DNA of 64,000 nucleotides, from assembly GCF_047219225.1 (NCBI RefSeq), contig NZ_CP178208.1, positions 2,852,001 to 2,916,000 on the forward strand, written 5' to 3'. The DNA is from IMCC45349 sp047219225 (GTDB lineage Bacteria; Bacteroidota; Bacteroidia; Flavobacteriales; Flavobacteriaceae). Both the position numbers and the translations under genes were made by a program. The notes below the pieces were generated by a model. That model worked only from the letters and a program-made list of their open reading frames with translations, was not told the origin of the DNA and ran no database searches. Position 1 is the stretch's first letter, and the number at the start of each line of letters is the position of its first letter. Of this stretch, positions 15,939-24,479 are shown piece after piece.

Positions 15939-18512
15939 TTATTTTTTTATAAAATTTATGGTTTCAGAATATCCATTTGCTCCCAAAAACTTAATAATAT
16001 ACATTCCATTAGATAGTTTAGTTATATCCACAGGAAGGTTTCTGTAAAATTGTTCCATTATTAAACTACCTGTTAAATCAAATATCTGGATATGGCTTAT
16101 TGGTATTTTTGATTTTATGAATAACCTGTTTTCTGCTGGATTAGGGTAAATTGAAAAATTTAAGGTTTCATTTTCTGGAATACTTAAATTACTACCTACG
16201 TTTTTTTTCCATAATAATTTATCTTTTATAAAAGAGAAGTAATTCCCATCAACAAGATATATTATATCCATTTCACCATCATTATCAAAATCTAAAGGTT
16301 GAATTTTTTTTATGCTATTAATTGAGTTTAAGAAGTTTAAGTTGTCATCGAAAGGTAATGAATGAATATTGAAGTTACCATTTCCATCTGTATTTTCATA
16401 CCAATCGAAGTGAAAAAAACCATCGTAAACTAGAAACTGTTTTGCTGAAACGATATCCAAATCACCATCACCATCCATATCAGATGCAAAAGAATAAACT
16501 GAACCAAACCCAGGTGATCCATTTGAACTGTAGAGGATATTCTTTTCACCAAATGATGCATTACCATCTAAATTTTCTTGCCATGCTAAAAACCTTTGAT
16601 AATTTGGAGAACCCCAGGGATCACTTTCACCTTGTACACCAGAAGTTAACAAATCTAAATCGCCATCACCGTCAAAATCTGCAAAGTCAATATCCGAAGC
16701 CGAAATGAATACAAAAGGATTAGTGAGGTGCTGATTAACAGTAATACCCGCATCGAAATTACCATCGCCATTTGTGTTACGAAAAAGTGTAATTGAATTA
16801 TTTGCAGAAACTATTAAGTCAATATCTGTGTCACCATCAATATCCTTAGTTATTAAGTCTTTTATATTATAATTGCTATTTGAGCTTGTTCCAATGGATT
16901 GTTCAGTTCCAAATGACAAGTTTCCATTTAGATTTTGATACCAAGATAGTCCTTCATGATCATCTATGTATATTATATCCATTAAACCATCACCATTTAG
17001 GTCAGACTTTTTAATTTGGTCTTGATAACCTTCAAAATTAGGGATTGTAAAAAGAATTTGTGGGTTAATAAAATTACCAAAATCAGTGTTTTCTGAAAAA
17101 TAAATTATTGCTAAATCATTATTAGAATCATAATCCAAACCAATAATATCTTGATCGTTATCATTGTCAATATCTGCACTAAAATATGAAGTATATCCAA
17201 TGTTAGTGTTGTAAATATTAGGTTTACTAAGTTCTCCATCAATATTTTTAAACCAATGTCTATTAGTAATTAAATCAGGATAACCATCATTATTTATATC
17301 TCCAAAAGTGTTATCTATGTGCGAATAATTATAATCATAAGTAACATTATGCTCAATAAAGTAGCTTGCAAATCCATCCACATTATTATACCAAGAGATT
17401 GCATCTGCTATTTGTCCAGATGAGACAATGTCATTATCGTTGTCTCCATCAATATCTGCTACATTAACGATACTTGAGCCATCAATATTATTAACTAATA
17501 TTTGCATGGAATTAAAAGTACCTTGTCCATCAGAGTTTTCAAACCATGCTATACCACTTGTTGTAGAAGATAAGATATCATTGTCACCATCACTATCTAT
17601 ATCTATTATATTAATAGAATAACAATTTGATATAGTAGTAGAAACTACATTGAGAGGACTGAAATTACCTCCACCATCTATATTTTCATACCAATAAATT
17701 CTTTGTTCAGAACTATTAGATGTTACTATATCTAAATCACCATCGTTATCAATATCAGAACTTCTTACTATATAGCCTCCTTCTCCATAAATTGAAATTA
17801 GTTGTTGAGTTCCAAAAGTTCCCAAACCGTCAAGGTTTTCATACCAATGTACTGAACTTCCAGAATCATTACTAGATATTATGTCCAAATCATTATCGTT
17901 GTCAATATCAGCTAAATGAACTCTTCCTGGTTCTGTATTTGGTATACTTATAGCATTACTAAAATTACCATTCCCATCAATATTTTCATACCATACCAAA
18001 TTGCTACTTGATTTAGAAATTATATCAATATCAATATCATTATCAATATCAAATGGTACTCCAAATCCATTTCCTTCAGTATTGTTAGAAATTACTAATT
18101 TGTTGCCAAATTGTGAAACTCCATTAAGGTTTTTATACCATGAAATTTCATTCGTTTCACTAGCATTCGAAATTATATCTATTAAACCATCACCATCAAT
18201 GTCAGATGTATAAACTTTTTCAAAGTCTATAGAATAAGAAAGACCTTGTTCTACGAGGTTATTATCTATGAATTGGATATTGCCGAAACTGCCTTGTCCA
18301 TCCAAATTTTCAAACCATGCTAATTTATTGTCAGGTGAAGAAATTGAAACAATGTCTAGGTCTCCATCATTATCGATATCAACTATGTTTATGTCTTTTA
18401 GTCTATTGATATCACCTTTGTGATCTAATAAAGCTTTGTCTTCAAAAAGAGTCTGAGAACTACATAAGCTAGAGATTAATAAAAAAATAATTAATGAATA
18501 CTTTGAGTCCAT
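15939..18512 (-). CDS. FG-GAP/VCBS-repeat protein secreted by the type IX system
   Basis: An 857-residue secreted protein. Residues 1-19 are a signal peptide. About 14 FG-GAP/VCBS-type repeats follow, alternating acidic calcium-binding-like loops (DIDNDGDLDI and variants) with WYENLDGxGxFG strands, which predicts a large beta-propeller or a string of them. The last about 75 residues are a type IX secretion C-terminal sorting domain (NFSIYPNPAENRLFI, IFDLTGSLI, LSNGMYIIKF), so export goes through the outer membrane to the surface or medium. A TACGTA promoter module lies upstream with about 30 nt of leader. No catalytic domain is visible; adhesion or substrate binding is likely. Confidence 0.93.
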   Translation of the reverse strand: MDSKYSLIIFLLISSLCSSQTLFEDKALLDHKGDINRLKDINIVDIDNDGDLDIVSISSPDNKLAWFENLDGQGSFGNIQFIDNNLVEQGLSYSIDFEKVYTSDIDGDGLIDIISNASETNEISWYKNLNGVSQFGNKLVISNNTEGNGFGVPFDIDNDIDIDIISKSSSNLVWYENIDGNGNFSNAISIPNTEPGRVHLADIDNDNDLDIISSNDSGSSVHWYENLDGLGTFGTQQLISIYGEGGYIVRSSDIDNDGDLDIVTSNSSEQRIYWYENIDGGGNFSPLNVVSTTISNCYSINIIDIDSDGDNDILSSTTSGIAWFENSDGQGTFNSMQILVNNIDGSSIVNVADIDGDNDNDIVSSGQIADAISWYNNVDGFASYFIEHNVTYDYNYSHIDNTFGDINNDGYPDLITNRHWFKNIDGELSKPNIYNTNIGYTSYFSADIDNDNDQDIIGLDYDSNNDLAIIYFSENTDFGNFINPQILFTIPNFEGYQDQIKKSDLNGDGLMDIIYIDDHEGLSWYQNLNGNLSFGTEQSIGTSSNSNYNIKDLITKDIDGDTDIDLIVSANNSITLFRNTNGDGNFDAGITVNQHLTNPFVFISASDIDFADFDGDGDLDLLTSGVQGESDPWGSPNYQRFLAWQENLDGNASFGEKNILYSSNGSPGFGSVYSFASDMDGDGDLDIVSAKQFLVYDGFFHFDWYENTDGNGNFNIHSLPFDDNLNFLNSINSIKKIQPLDFDNDGEMDIIYLVDGNYFSFIKDKLLWKKNVGSNLSIPENETLNFSIYPNPAENRLFIKSKIPISHIQIFDLTGSLIMEQFYRNLPVDITKLSNGMYIIKFLGANGYSETINFIKK

Positions 18513-18549
18513 GACGTTGCTATATTATTTTATAATAAAAAATGTAAAA

Positions 18550-18596
18550 CGAAGTTAACGTTTTTAAGTAAGGAAATCAATACGTATAAATACGTA
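18550..18596 (-). promoter_or_regulatory. TACGTA promoter module of the T9SS protein gene
   Basis: Reading on the minus strand: box TACGTATTTATACGTA (18596-18581), TTG (18580-18578), exactly 20 bp, TAACTTCG (18557-18550). Start codon at 18512, so the leader is about 30 nt. The same box, spacing and -7 type recur at five other places. Confidence 0.7.
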
Positions 18597-18600
18597 TTTT

Positions 18601-18618
18601 AGTGCTAGTGCTAGTGCT
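18601..18618. repeat. Short tandem repeat (AGTGCT)x3
   Basis: Three perfect copies of AGTGCT lie directly upstream of the TACGTA box of the T9SS gene. Copy number could vary by slippage; no effect is shown. Confidence 0.6.
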
Positions 18619-18683
18619 AATGTACTAAAAATAAGGGGTGTTTTAAGTACAAGTGATTCTCTTTTTTTAAGAAAATTCATAGA

Positions 18684-20387
18684 CTAATATAAAGATATTC
18701 CATCTTCAAAAATTGGTATTTCTAAATTTTTATTTTCACCGTAAGCTGTGTTTAATGCATAGAAAAACTTAGAAAAGAAGGATTCATGTTTTTGCGTTTG
18801 GTTTTTAGGTATTAAACCTTCAGAATAATTAAATTTTTTAAAGGCATTTATAAAATCGCTATTCTTTGAAATAATGTGAATTGGTGTGTCTTTATCAATA
18901 TTAGCAGGTGTAATAAAAGGAGGTTGATGGTCGCCAATTAAAACAGTTATTGTGTCTTCTAGTTCATGATTAATTAAAAAATTATGAATATAATCTAATT
19001 GGTAATTAATAGCAGTAAAATAGTTTTTGAGATTGTTTTTTTTGAGTCCATCAGTTAATGGAAAACTTGTTTTATTATAATCTTTCCAATGGTTTAAAGG
19101 TGTAATTGGAGATATATAGTTGTAATGTGAATTTATTGTACTTACTGATAAAAAAAATGGAGAGTTACCAATAAGTTTGTTGTAGGCATAGTTTAGAGTA
19201 TACTCATCTGGTAGTGAAAACCTGTCGCCAAAAATTGGTATATTTTTTCCCGTATAGTTAAAATCATTATACAACATCATGTCTTCAAAAGGGTAGGTAT
19301 TTTTTACTTTTTCCCAGTCTACTTCATTTTTATCGTACGAAAGTGTAGATGTCATGGTAGTTTTATAACCTTTGGCTTCAAAATGTTTAGGTAATGATTC
19401 TAATTTGGAAACATAATCTGTATGACTAAAAATAACTTCGTGTGCTGCAATGTCTCTTACTTTAGCTCCAAACAAAATACTAGAATGACTTAACCATGAG
19501 CCTCCAGATGATACAGGTGACTCGCTAAGTGTACTAATGCTTTTTATATTCTTATTATTTAAAGAAGCACTAATTTTAGTCATTTTTTCTTTTAAGGCTA
19601 TACCAAACTCTGTGTTTGAAAGCGCAAAACTTCCATACGATTCCAAGAAAATAAAGATGATATTGGGCTGCTTTTTTAGTTTAATATTTTTTATATACTC
19701 GTAAGGAAAGTTGTTGTTAAGGGTTTTTAAAGAAGCTTTTAACGTTCTACATTTTTTTAAATTTAGTACAATGTGTTTCACTATAGAAAAGCTAACACAA
19801 CTATGGTAAAAATTGTAACTAACCTTTCTTATAGAAAATAATGAAAGTATTATACTCAAAAATAAAACTAATAATAAAGGCCATGAAGAGTTAATCTCTA
19901 GACTAGACGTAATCAAAATACCAACTAAAGTATTGCTTAATAAAAAGACAAATGCTAACACCAACACAATACCTAAAAGGGCTATTGGCACCTTTTTTTT
20001 ATATACCATTAATCCAGTTTTGGCAAAATTTACATCGTTAATAAGCATAGGTTCTTTTTTAAAAACCTTTATTATAACTGAGATGTATGTTATATATATA
20101 AAAGAAAGTAATATCAAAAAGTTAAGAACAACCTTAAAGATTGTTGTATAAGCACCATTTGCGAGTAATAATAAAAATGTAATTATTTGTACTTCAAAAA
20201 TGAGTCTGAAGCAGTCATCTGAAAAACGTTGATACAATATTTTTTTTAATATAAAGTATGGCGTGTCATTAAAAAAAGATTTTTTGGGATAATCTATTTT
20301 AGAAAACAAACCAACTAGCCAATTTGGTAGAAATACTAAAAAATTAATACCTAAAAAACTTAATATGAAAATGATAATTACTCCCAT
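18684..20387 (-). CDS. LTA-synthase/sulfatase-type membrane transferase
   Basis: A 567-residue enzyme of the alkaline-phosphatase superfamily. Four or five transmembrane segments occupy residues 1-200; the extracytoplasmic catalytic domain follows. It has NIIFIFLESYGS (first metal Glu), a probable nucleophile region SSGGSWLSHSS, FFLSVSTINSHYNY and VLIGDHQPPF (metal-binding Asp-His). LtaS, phosphoethanolamine transferases and YejM-like proteins share this plan and move phospho-groups from lipids to envelope molecules. The Thr nucleophile of LtaS appears as Ser here. It is the last gene of the ten-gene operon, 3 bp after the preceding methyltransferase, and is the likely envelope-side step. Confidence 0.8.
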   Translation of the reverse strand: MGVIIIFILSFLGINFLVFLPNWLVGLFSKIDYPKKSFFNDTPYFILKKILYQRFSDDCFRLIFEVQIITFLLLLANGAYTTIFKVVLNFLILLSFIYITYISVIIKVFKKEPMLINDVNFAKTGLMVYKKKVPIALLGIVLVLAFVFLLSNTLVGILITSSLEINSSWPLLLVLFLSIILSLFSIRKVSYNFYHSCVSFSIVKHIVLNLKKCRTLKASLKTLNNNFPYEYIKNIKLKKQPNIIFIFLESYGSFALSNTEFGIALKEKMTKISASLNNKNIKSISTLSESPVSSGGSWLSHSSILFGAKVRDIAAHEVIFSHTDYVSKLESLPKHFEAKGYKTTMTSTLSYDKNEVDWEKVKNTYPFEDMMLYNDFNYTGKNIPIFGDRFSLPDEYTLNYAYNKLIGNSPFFLSVSTINSHYNYISPITPLNHWKDYNKTSFPLTDGLKKNNLKNYFTAINYQLDYIHNFLINHELEDTITVLIGDHQPPFITPANIDKDTPIHIISKNSDFINAFKKFNYSEGLIPKNQTQKHESFFSKFFYALNTAYGENKNLEIPIFEDGISLY

Positions 20388-20390
20388 ATT

Positions 20391-21152
20391 TTATAGCTTT
20401 TTATATTCTAAGACATAATATTTCATAGCACCAGATTTAAATAGTTTTTCTAAATAAAAACCACCTCTCATTATCGAAGCTATTTTTATAAAAGGTTTCA
20501 TTATGCTTGATATTAATATACTAAGGTAAAGCGTCATGCTATTTTTTGTCCTTACAACAGGAGTAAGATCTTTTTTCAATGAGAAGTCTTGTGAAAAGTC
20601 ATTGTTTTTTAGGAGTACTTTAAGTTTCCAATCTTTAGAGTATTTTTTTAATGAGCCACTATTATTTTCTTCTACTAAAAAGTCATCTATAATCACTAAA
20701 GTGCCATTTGTTTTTAGAGCATTTTTAAGCGAATTAAGTGTCTTGTTAATGTCTAATGTATGTTTTATAGATTCTATGGCAATTATAAAATCATAGGTGT
20801 TAGGCTGTAAATTGTCAAATGATTGTTGTTTGAAATTAACCTTGTTGTCTTGGTTTTCTTTTTCTGCAAATGTATTTGCTTTTTTTACTTCGGCATCACT
20901 TAAACTTATACCTTTTACGTTGCAGTTATAATATTTTGAAAGGTATAAAGAGCCATAACCAACACCACAGCCAGCGTCCAATATATAAGTTTCTGGATTT
21001 AATTTATAAGTGTTTGCTATCCATTTGTAAATATCAGTATAACCAAATTTTTTAGAGTCTAATTTTTTATGAATAGGATATGGTTGTGAAGCATGTTTAC
21101 CTTCCCAATGAAATAGATTATTATAGATATTTTGGATAGCCTTTTCAGTCAT
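20391..21152 (-). CDS. Class I SAM-dependent methyltransferase
   Basis: A 253-residue methyltransferase. Motif I is LDAGCGVGYGSLYL near residue 78, followed by NVKGISLSDAEVKKA and a motif IV-like FDNLQPNTYDFIIAIES. The N-terminal half resembles the cyclopropane-fatty-acid/sterol methyltransferase group (HWEGKHASQPYPIHK, then a GISLS acidic loop), and the C-terminal part carries a hydrophobic stretch (MTLYLSILISSIM). It overlaps the next methyltransferase gene by 8 bp. In the operon it could methylate the pteridine-like head group, the sugar or the lipid; the sequence does not decide. Confidence 0.85.
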   Translation of the reverse strand: MTEKAIQNIYNNLFHWEGKHASQPYPIHKKLDSKKFGYTDIYKWIANTYKLNPETYILDAGCGVGYGSLYLSKYYNCNVKGISLSDAEVKKANTFAEKENQDNKVNFKQQSFDNLQPNTYDFIIAIESIKHTLDINKTLNSLKNALKTNGTLVIIDDFLVEENNSGSLKKYSKDWKLKVLLKNNDFSQDFSLKKDLTPVVRTKNSMTLYLSILISSIMKPFIKIASIMRGGFYLEKLFKSGAMKYYVLEYKKL

Positions 21153-21852
21153 GTTTTTTTAATAGAAATAAAAATTCATTAGCCTTTTCAATAGGCTCAT
21201 TATTATTTACCAGTTGTTTATAGTTTACTTTTTTAAGCCATAAACTACGACGTCTTAATCTTTTTTGAAGTGGATATTGATCTGGAAAAACATTTATAAC
21301 CTCAAAACCAGCAGTATTAAAAATAGCAGTCCATTCTTTAAGGTTTTTTGCATCTTGATGTCCTTTTTTATTTTTTAAGCCTAAAAAAGTTTTGAAAAAC
21401 TGCCAACTTGTTGTTTCTGAGTTTCTAACCAAGAAGCAAAACTTACAGTTTTTGTTTCCCACACGCAGCATTTCCTTAAGTGCATTTTGAGTATTAATCA
21501 TACGTTCTAAGGAGCCAATACAAGTAATAATATCAAAGGTATTGTTTTCAAAAGGTAATTTTTCGGCATTTGCTATACTAAGATTAAAATCTGGAAATTG
21601 CTCTTTAGCTTTCATAATTGCCACAGAAGATATATCAATTCCATATGGTTTTACATTATAATCTTTAGAGGCTTCTAATAAACGTCCTAAGCCACAAGCA
21701 ATATCCAGAAGTTTTTGATTTGGCTGTGCTTTTAGGATTTCTAAATAGATATAATAAGCCTTTTTGGGTCTTAAATACCAAAACCCTCTTTTGGTATAAG
21801 TATTATTAAACCATTGAATTATTTGTTCTTGATTATCTAATTCTTTACTCAT
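21145..21852 (-). CDS. Class I SAM-dependent methyltransferase
   Basis: A 235-residue methyltransferase of the Methyltransf_11 type. Motif I is LLDIACGLGRLLE near residue 44, the acidic loop is PYGIDISSVAI, and motif IV is FDIITCIGSLERM. No target-recognition domain is present. It overlaps the upstream isoprenylcysteine-methyltransferase-like gene by 4 nt (ATGA) and the downstream methyltransferase by 8 nt, so the three are translated together. Two unrelated class I methyltransferases plus a membrane methyltransferase suggest a product methylated at more than one place. Confidence 0.87.
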   Translation of the reverse strand: MSKELDNQEQIIQWFNNTYTKRGFWYLRPKKAYYIYLEILKAQPNQKLLDIACGLGRLLEASKDYNVKPYGIDISSVAIMKAKEQFPDFNLSIANAEKLPFENNTFDIITCIGSLERMINTQNALKEMLRVGNKNCKFCFLVRNSETTSWQFFKTFLGLKNKKGHQDAKNLKEWTAIFNTAGFEVINVFPDQYPLQKRLRRRSLWLKKVNYKQLVNNNEPIEKANEFLFLLKKHD

Positions 21853-22493
21853 AAGTAACGTTTTGTTTTTTGAAGATAGGTTTTATAATCCTCTTTATGT
21901 TTATTCATTAAATAATCTTCTTCCATTATTATTTTATAATGCATATGAGCAATGTAAATAATAAGGCATAAGAGAAAGAAAATTGAAGGTGTCATAAGAT
22001 AAAAACCAAAAAAGCTAGTATATAAGCCTAATAGCCCTGGGTTTCTACTAAACTTAAACAGTCCTGTAGCTACAAAACCATCAAAAGCCTTTGTTTTAAT
22101 TTTTTTAATATCTCTTAGATAGCGATGGCTTATGACTCTACCAAGTATTACCAAAAATATACCTAGATAAAATGTAAAGCTCCCATTATCTAATAAATGG
22201 TCATTATAATTTATTTGAAAAAGAAAATATGCAGGTAATGCATGAAGTATATAAATCACTATTAATGGTAAAAAAAAGACGATTATTTTTTTGGATAAAG
22301 ACCAGTTTAAAACTCTTTTTACATTATCAGAAAAAAGGTTTGATTGTGATAGGCGAGGAGAGAGCATCTTTTTTGTAGTTACAACACTAGGAATACTATA
22401 AAAGAATAATTCTATAAATAATGAAATATAGAATAGTATGATAATTATGTTGACTACTGTTTTTAACATGCGATAGTATTTTTTTGAAGACAT
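21849..22493 (-). CDS. Isoprenylcysteine/phospholipid methyltransferase-like membrane protein
   Basis: A 214-residue membrane protein with four or five hydrophobic segments and the C-terminal ICMT/PEMT signature GLFKFSRNPGLLGLY, then EEDYLMNKHKEDYKTY. The family methylates lipid-linked acceptors at the membrane with SAM. The start overlaps the glycosyltransferase gene by 31 bp; an internal Met at residue 9 (22469) would still overlap. A membrane methyltransferase in this operon supports a lipid-linked product. The precise acceptor is unknown. Confidence 0.83.
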   Translation of the reverse strand: MSSKKYYRMLKTVVNIIIILFYISLFIELFFYSIPSVVTTKKMLSPRLSQSNLFSDNVKRVLNWSLSKKIIVFFLPLIVIYILHALPAYFLFQINYNDHLLDNGSFTFYLGIFLVILGRVISHRYLRDIKKIKTKAFDGFVATGLFKFSRNPGLLGLYTSFFGFYLMTPSIFFLLCLIIYIAHMHYKIIMEEDYLMNKHKEDYKTYLQKTKRYL

Positions 22494-23410
22494 TTTGAAA
22501 ATTCTTCAATGGTATCATCCCAACTTCTTTTAATTTGATTATAAGTATTGCAATATGATTTATAAATATTCGGATTATTTATCCATGTTTCAATTGTATC
22601 TATAAAGCAATCATCTAAATACTTATTATGAACCAAATAATTCTTAAAAGAACTAAAACAGTTGTAATCACCTGTTTTATAAGCTATACTAGGTATGTTT
22701 AAGTTAAGTGCTTCAAATAAAGCCATTCCAAAGGTTTCGGATTCTGATAAGCTTAAAAAAACATCAGACTTAATTAGCTGTTCATAAACTTCATCTCTGT
22801 TTAAGTTAAAATGAAACTTTACTTTGTCACTTGTATTTATTATTTGGTTAATAATAGCATTTGCATATGTTTTATCTAGTTCATTGTTTGAAACTATATG
22901 AAAAGTTAGGTTTAAATGATTTATACGTTTTAAAATACGAATAAACATTTCAAATCCTTTATTCTTGACAAGGTTAGCAACTATTATTATGTGCTTTGGT
23001 TTATCGCTAAACTCAATTTTTGGTTTCCAGTTTTTAGAAATTCCAGGTCTTATAATAATTATGTTTTCATTATCTATTTTCCAATTATTGATTAAGTTAC
23101 GTTTTGTTGGTTCACCAGTAACAATAAATTTAGCATTGGTTTTATAAAATAATAGAGCATCCTTACTAAGTGAAGGTATTTGATGTATTAAAGCAAATAT
23201 TTGTTTGTTTTGATTTAAAAGCGTCTCTTTATCAATAGAGTTCATGTAAAGACTATCAACAATAGCGAAGTCGTATTTTTTATTAGTATGACCAATGTTA
23301 TAGTCAACAGTAATGTTCTTTTGCCTTAATCCTTCAATAATTATTTTGTTATATATATTTCCACCAGAAACAACATCTAAAGCTAGTTTATTTAAAAATT
23401 GAAGTTTCAT
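22463..23410 (-). CDS. Glycosyltransferase, GT4-like (GT-B fold)
   Basis: A 315-residue GT-B fold transferase. The C-terminal half has IIIVANLVKNKGFEMFIRIL and SESETFGMALFEALNLNIPS, the usual GT4 nucleotide-sugar (EX7E-like) region; the N-terminal half starts LDVVSGGNIYNK. No membrane segment is seen. It lies 5 bp after the CDP-alcohol phosphatidyltransferase. It may add a sugar to the compound made by the operon. Donor and acceptor cannot be read from sequence. Confidence 0.88.
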   Translation of the reverse strand: MKLQFLNKLALDVVSGGNIYNKIIIEGLRQKNITVDYNIGHTNKKYDFAIVDSLYMNSIDKETLLNQNKQIFALIHQIPSLSKDALLFYKTNAKFIVTGEPTKRNLINNWKIDNENIIIIRPGISKNWKPKIEFSDKPKHIIIVANLVKNKGFEMFIRILKRINHLNLTFHIVSNNELDKTYANAIINQIINTSDKVKFHFNLNRDEVYEQLIKSDVFLSLSESETFGMALFEALNLNIPSIAYKTGDYNCFSSFKNYLVHNKYLDDCFIDTIETWINNPNIYKSYCNTYNQIKRSWDDTIEEFSKCLQKNTIAC

Positions 23411-23415
23411 CAGTC

Positions 23416-24093
23416 TTATTGTTTTTGATATTGAATAAAACCTATTGAAAATGACACTAAAATAGCTAAAGAACCTATCAATAAAATTAGTGATTGTATA
23501 ATGCCAGTTGTTATTAATCCTATTAAAAGGATTACAAAATAACTAGCAGCAATAACTGTTGCGTAAGTCTTTTTCTCTTCTTTAATATTGGGTTTAGGAA
23601 AGCAAAAAGTATATAGTCTGTAAACATATCTTAAAACTCCAGGAATTAAAATCCACCAACCTATACCAATATGTGTATAATAAAAACAGCACATAATTAA
23701 GACAAAGAAAGCATCAATTTCCATGTCAAAATATTGCCCAAAAAAAGATGATTCTTTAAAATATCTCGCTGCAAGTCCATCAAAAAAATCTAATGCAACA
23801 GCAATAGATAAACAGTAGAATAATAATAATGTATTATCTAATTCTATAAATAGAAAACCCAGTATTATTAAGATAAATCGAGTTAAGGTTATGGTATTTG
23901 CTACACCAAAAAAAGGTTTAGAATAAAATAGCTTTTTTCGGTTTAAAAAGACTAATCCTATTAAAGATATTGAAAACACAAAAAGCAAAATGTTTAATTG
24001 CATTGTAACTAATGAAGCAATAAAAGCTATAGATAAAGCAAACGCATTATACAAGCTCCAAGTTTCAATATGTTGATTAATCAATTTATCCAT
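23416..24093 (-). CDS. CDP-alcohol phosphatidyltransferase
   Basis: A 225-residue integral membrane enzyme with about six transmembrane segments. The complete family motif D-x2-DG-x2-AR-x8-G-x3-D-x3-D is present as DFFDGLAARY...GQYFDMEID. Such enzymes join a CDP-activated lipid or alcohol to a second hydroxyl compound, releasing CMP. A dedicated copy inside a GTP-derived-compound operon, 10 bp after the PTPS-like gene, is the main reason to suspect that the product becomes lipid-linked. The acceptor could be the ribityl chain of the pyrimidine, but that is inference. Housekeeping PgsA or PssA are the alternatives and would not be expected here. Confidence 0.9.
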   Translation of the reverse strand: MDKLINQHIETWSLYNAFALSIAFIASLVTMQLNILLFVFSISLIGLVFLNRKKLFYSKPFFGVANTITLTRFILIILGFLFIELDNTLLLFYCLSIAVALDFFDGLAARYFKESSFFGQYFDMEIDAFFVLIMCCFYYTHIGIGWWILIPGVLRYVYRLYTFCFPKPNIKEEKKTYATVIAASYFVILLIGLITTGIIQSLILLIGSLAILVSFSIGFIQYQKQ

Positions 24094-24103
24094 TTATAAT
24101 TTT

Positions 24104-24475
24104 CTATCCAGAATAGCTTCCCCATGCATCATGGGTTTCTCCTAAGTAAACACTAATTCTGCCTTCAAAAAAAGCACTTACTTCTTCCTTAATTTTATCG
24201 TGTATGTATTTAGCAATAAACTCTGTTGTAGTGAGCTTATTTTTAAATTGAGGCAACTCATCTAAATTTTTATAATTTAAATGACTTAATACCTCTTTTG
24301 TGATGTCTTTAGCTTTACCTATGTCTATAACAACATTATGTGGATCTAAATTTTCGGCGTAAAATGTTACATCTACTACATAAGTCGCTCCATGCATATT
24401 TTGGGCAGGACCAAAAAAGTCATGAGGTAACGAATGCGCAATCATAATTGAGTTTCTAACTTTTACAGAATACAT
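24104..24475 (-). CDS. 6-pyruvoyltetrahydropterin synthase-like protein with altered active site
   Basis: A 123-residue, single-domain homologue of PTPS/QueD (COG0720). The N-terminal His (H14 in MIAHSLP), the central His (H28 in NMHGATY), the TTTEFIA stretch (usual PTAENL) and the substrate glutamate E113 (GETHDAWGSY) are present. The catalytic Cys is Ala24, the second His of the usual HGH zinc motif is Ala30, and the Asp of the catalytic Asp-His pair is Ser64 (SHLN). Ordinary PTPS or QueD chemistry is therefore unlikely. It sits between the dehydrogenase and the phosphatidyltransferase (4 and 10 bp gaps). I infer a different reaction on a related pterin or pyrimidine. Confidence 0.85.
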   Translation of the reverse strand: MYSVKVRNSIMIAHSLPHDFFGPAQNMHGATYVVDVTFYAENLDPHNVVIDIGKAKDITKEVLSHLNYKNLDELPQFKNKLTTTEFIAKYIHDKIKEEVSAFFEGRISVYLGETHDAWGSYSG

Positions 24476-24479
24476 GTTT

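Noticed and set aside
15939..18512. Regularly spaced short repeats resembling a CRISPR array
   Set aside because: The repeats are in frame and encode FG-GAP/VCBS units in one continuous 857-codon gene; repeat DNA is not identical and there are no cas genes.
24104..24475. QueD for queuosine synthesis
   Set aside because: The catalytic Cys and one zinc His are missing, and no queC, queE or queF lies nearby.
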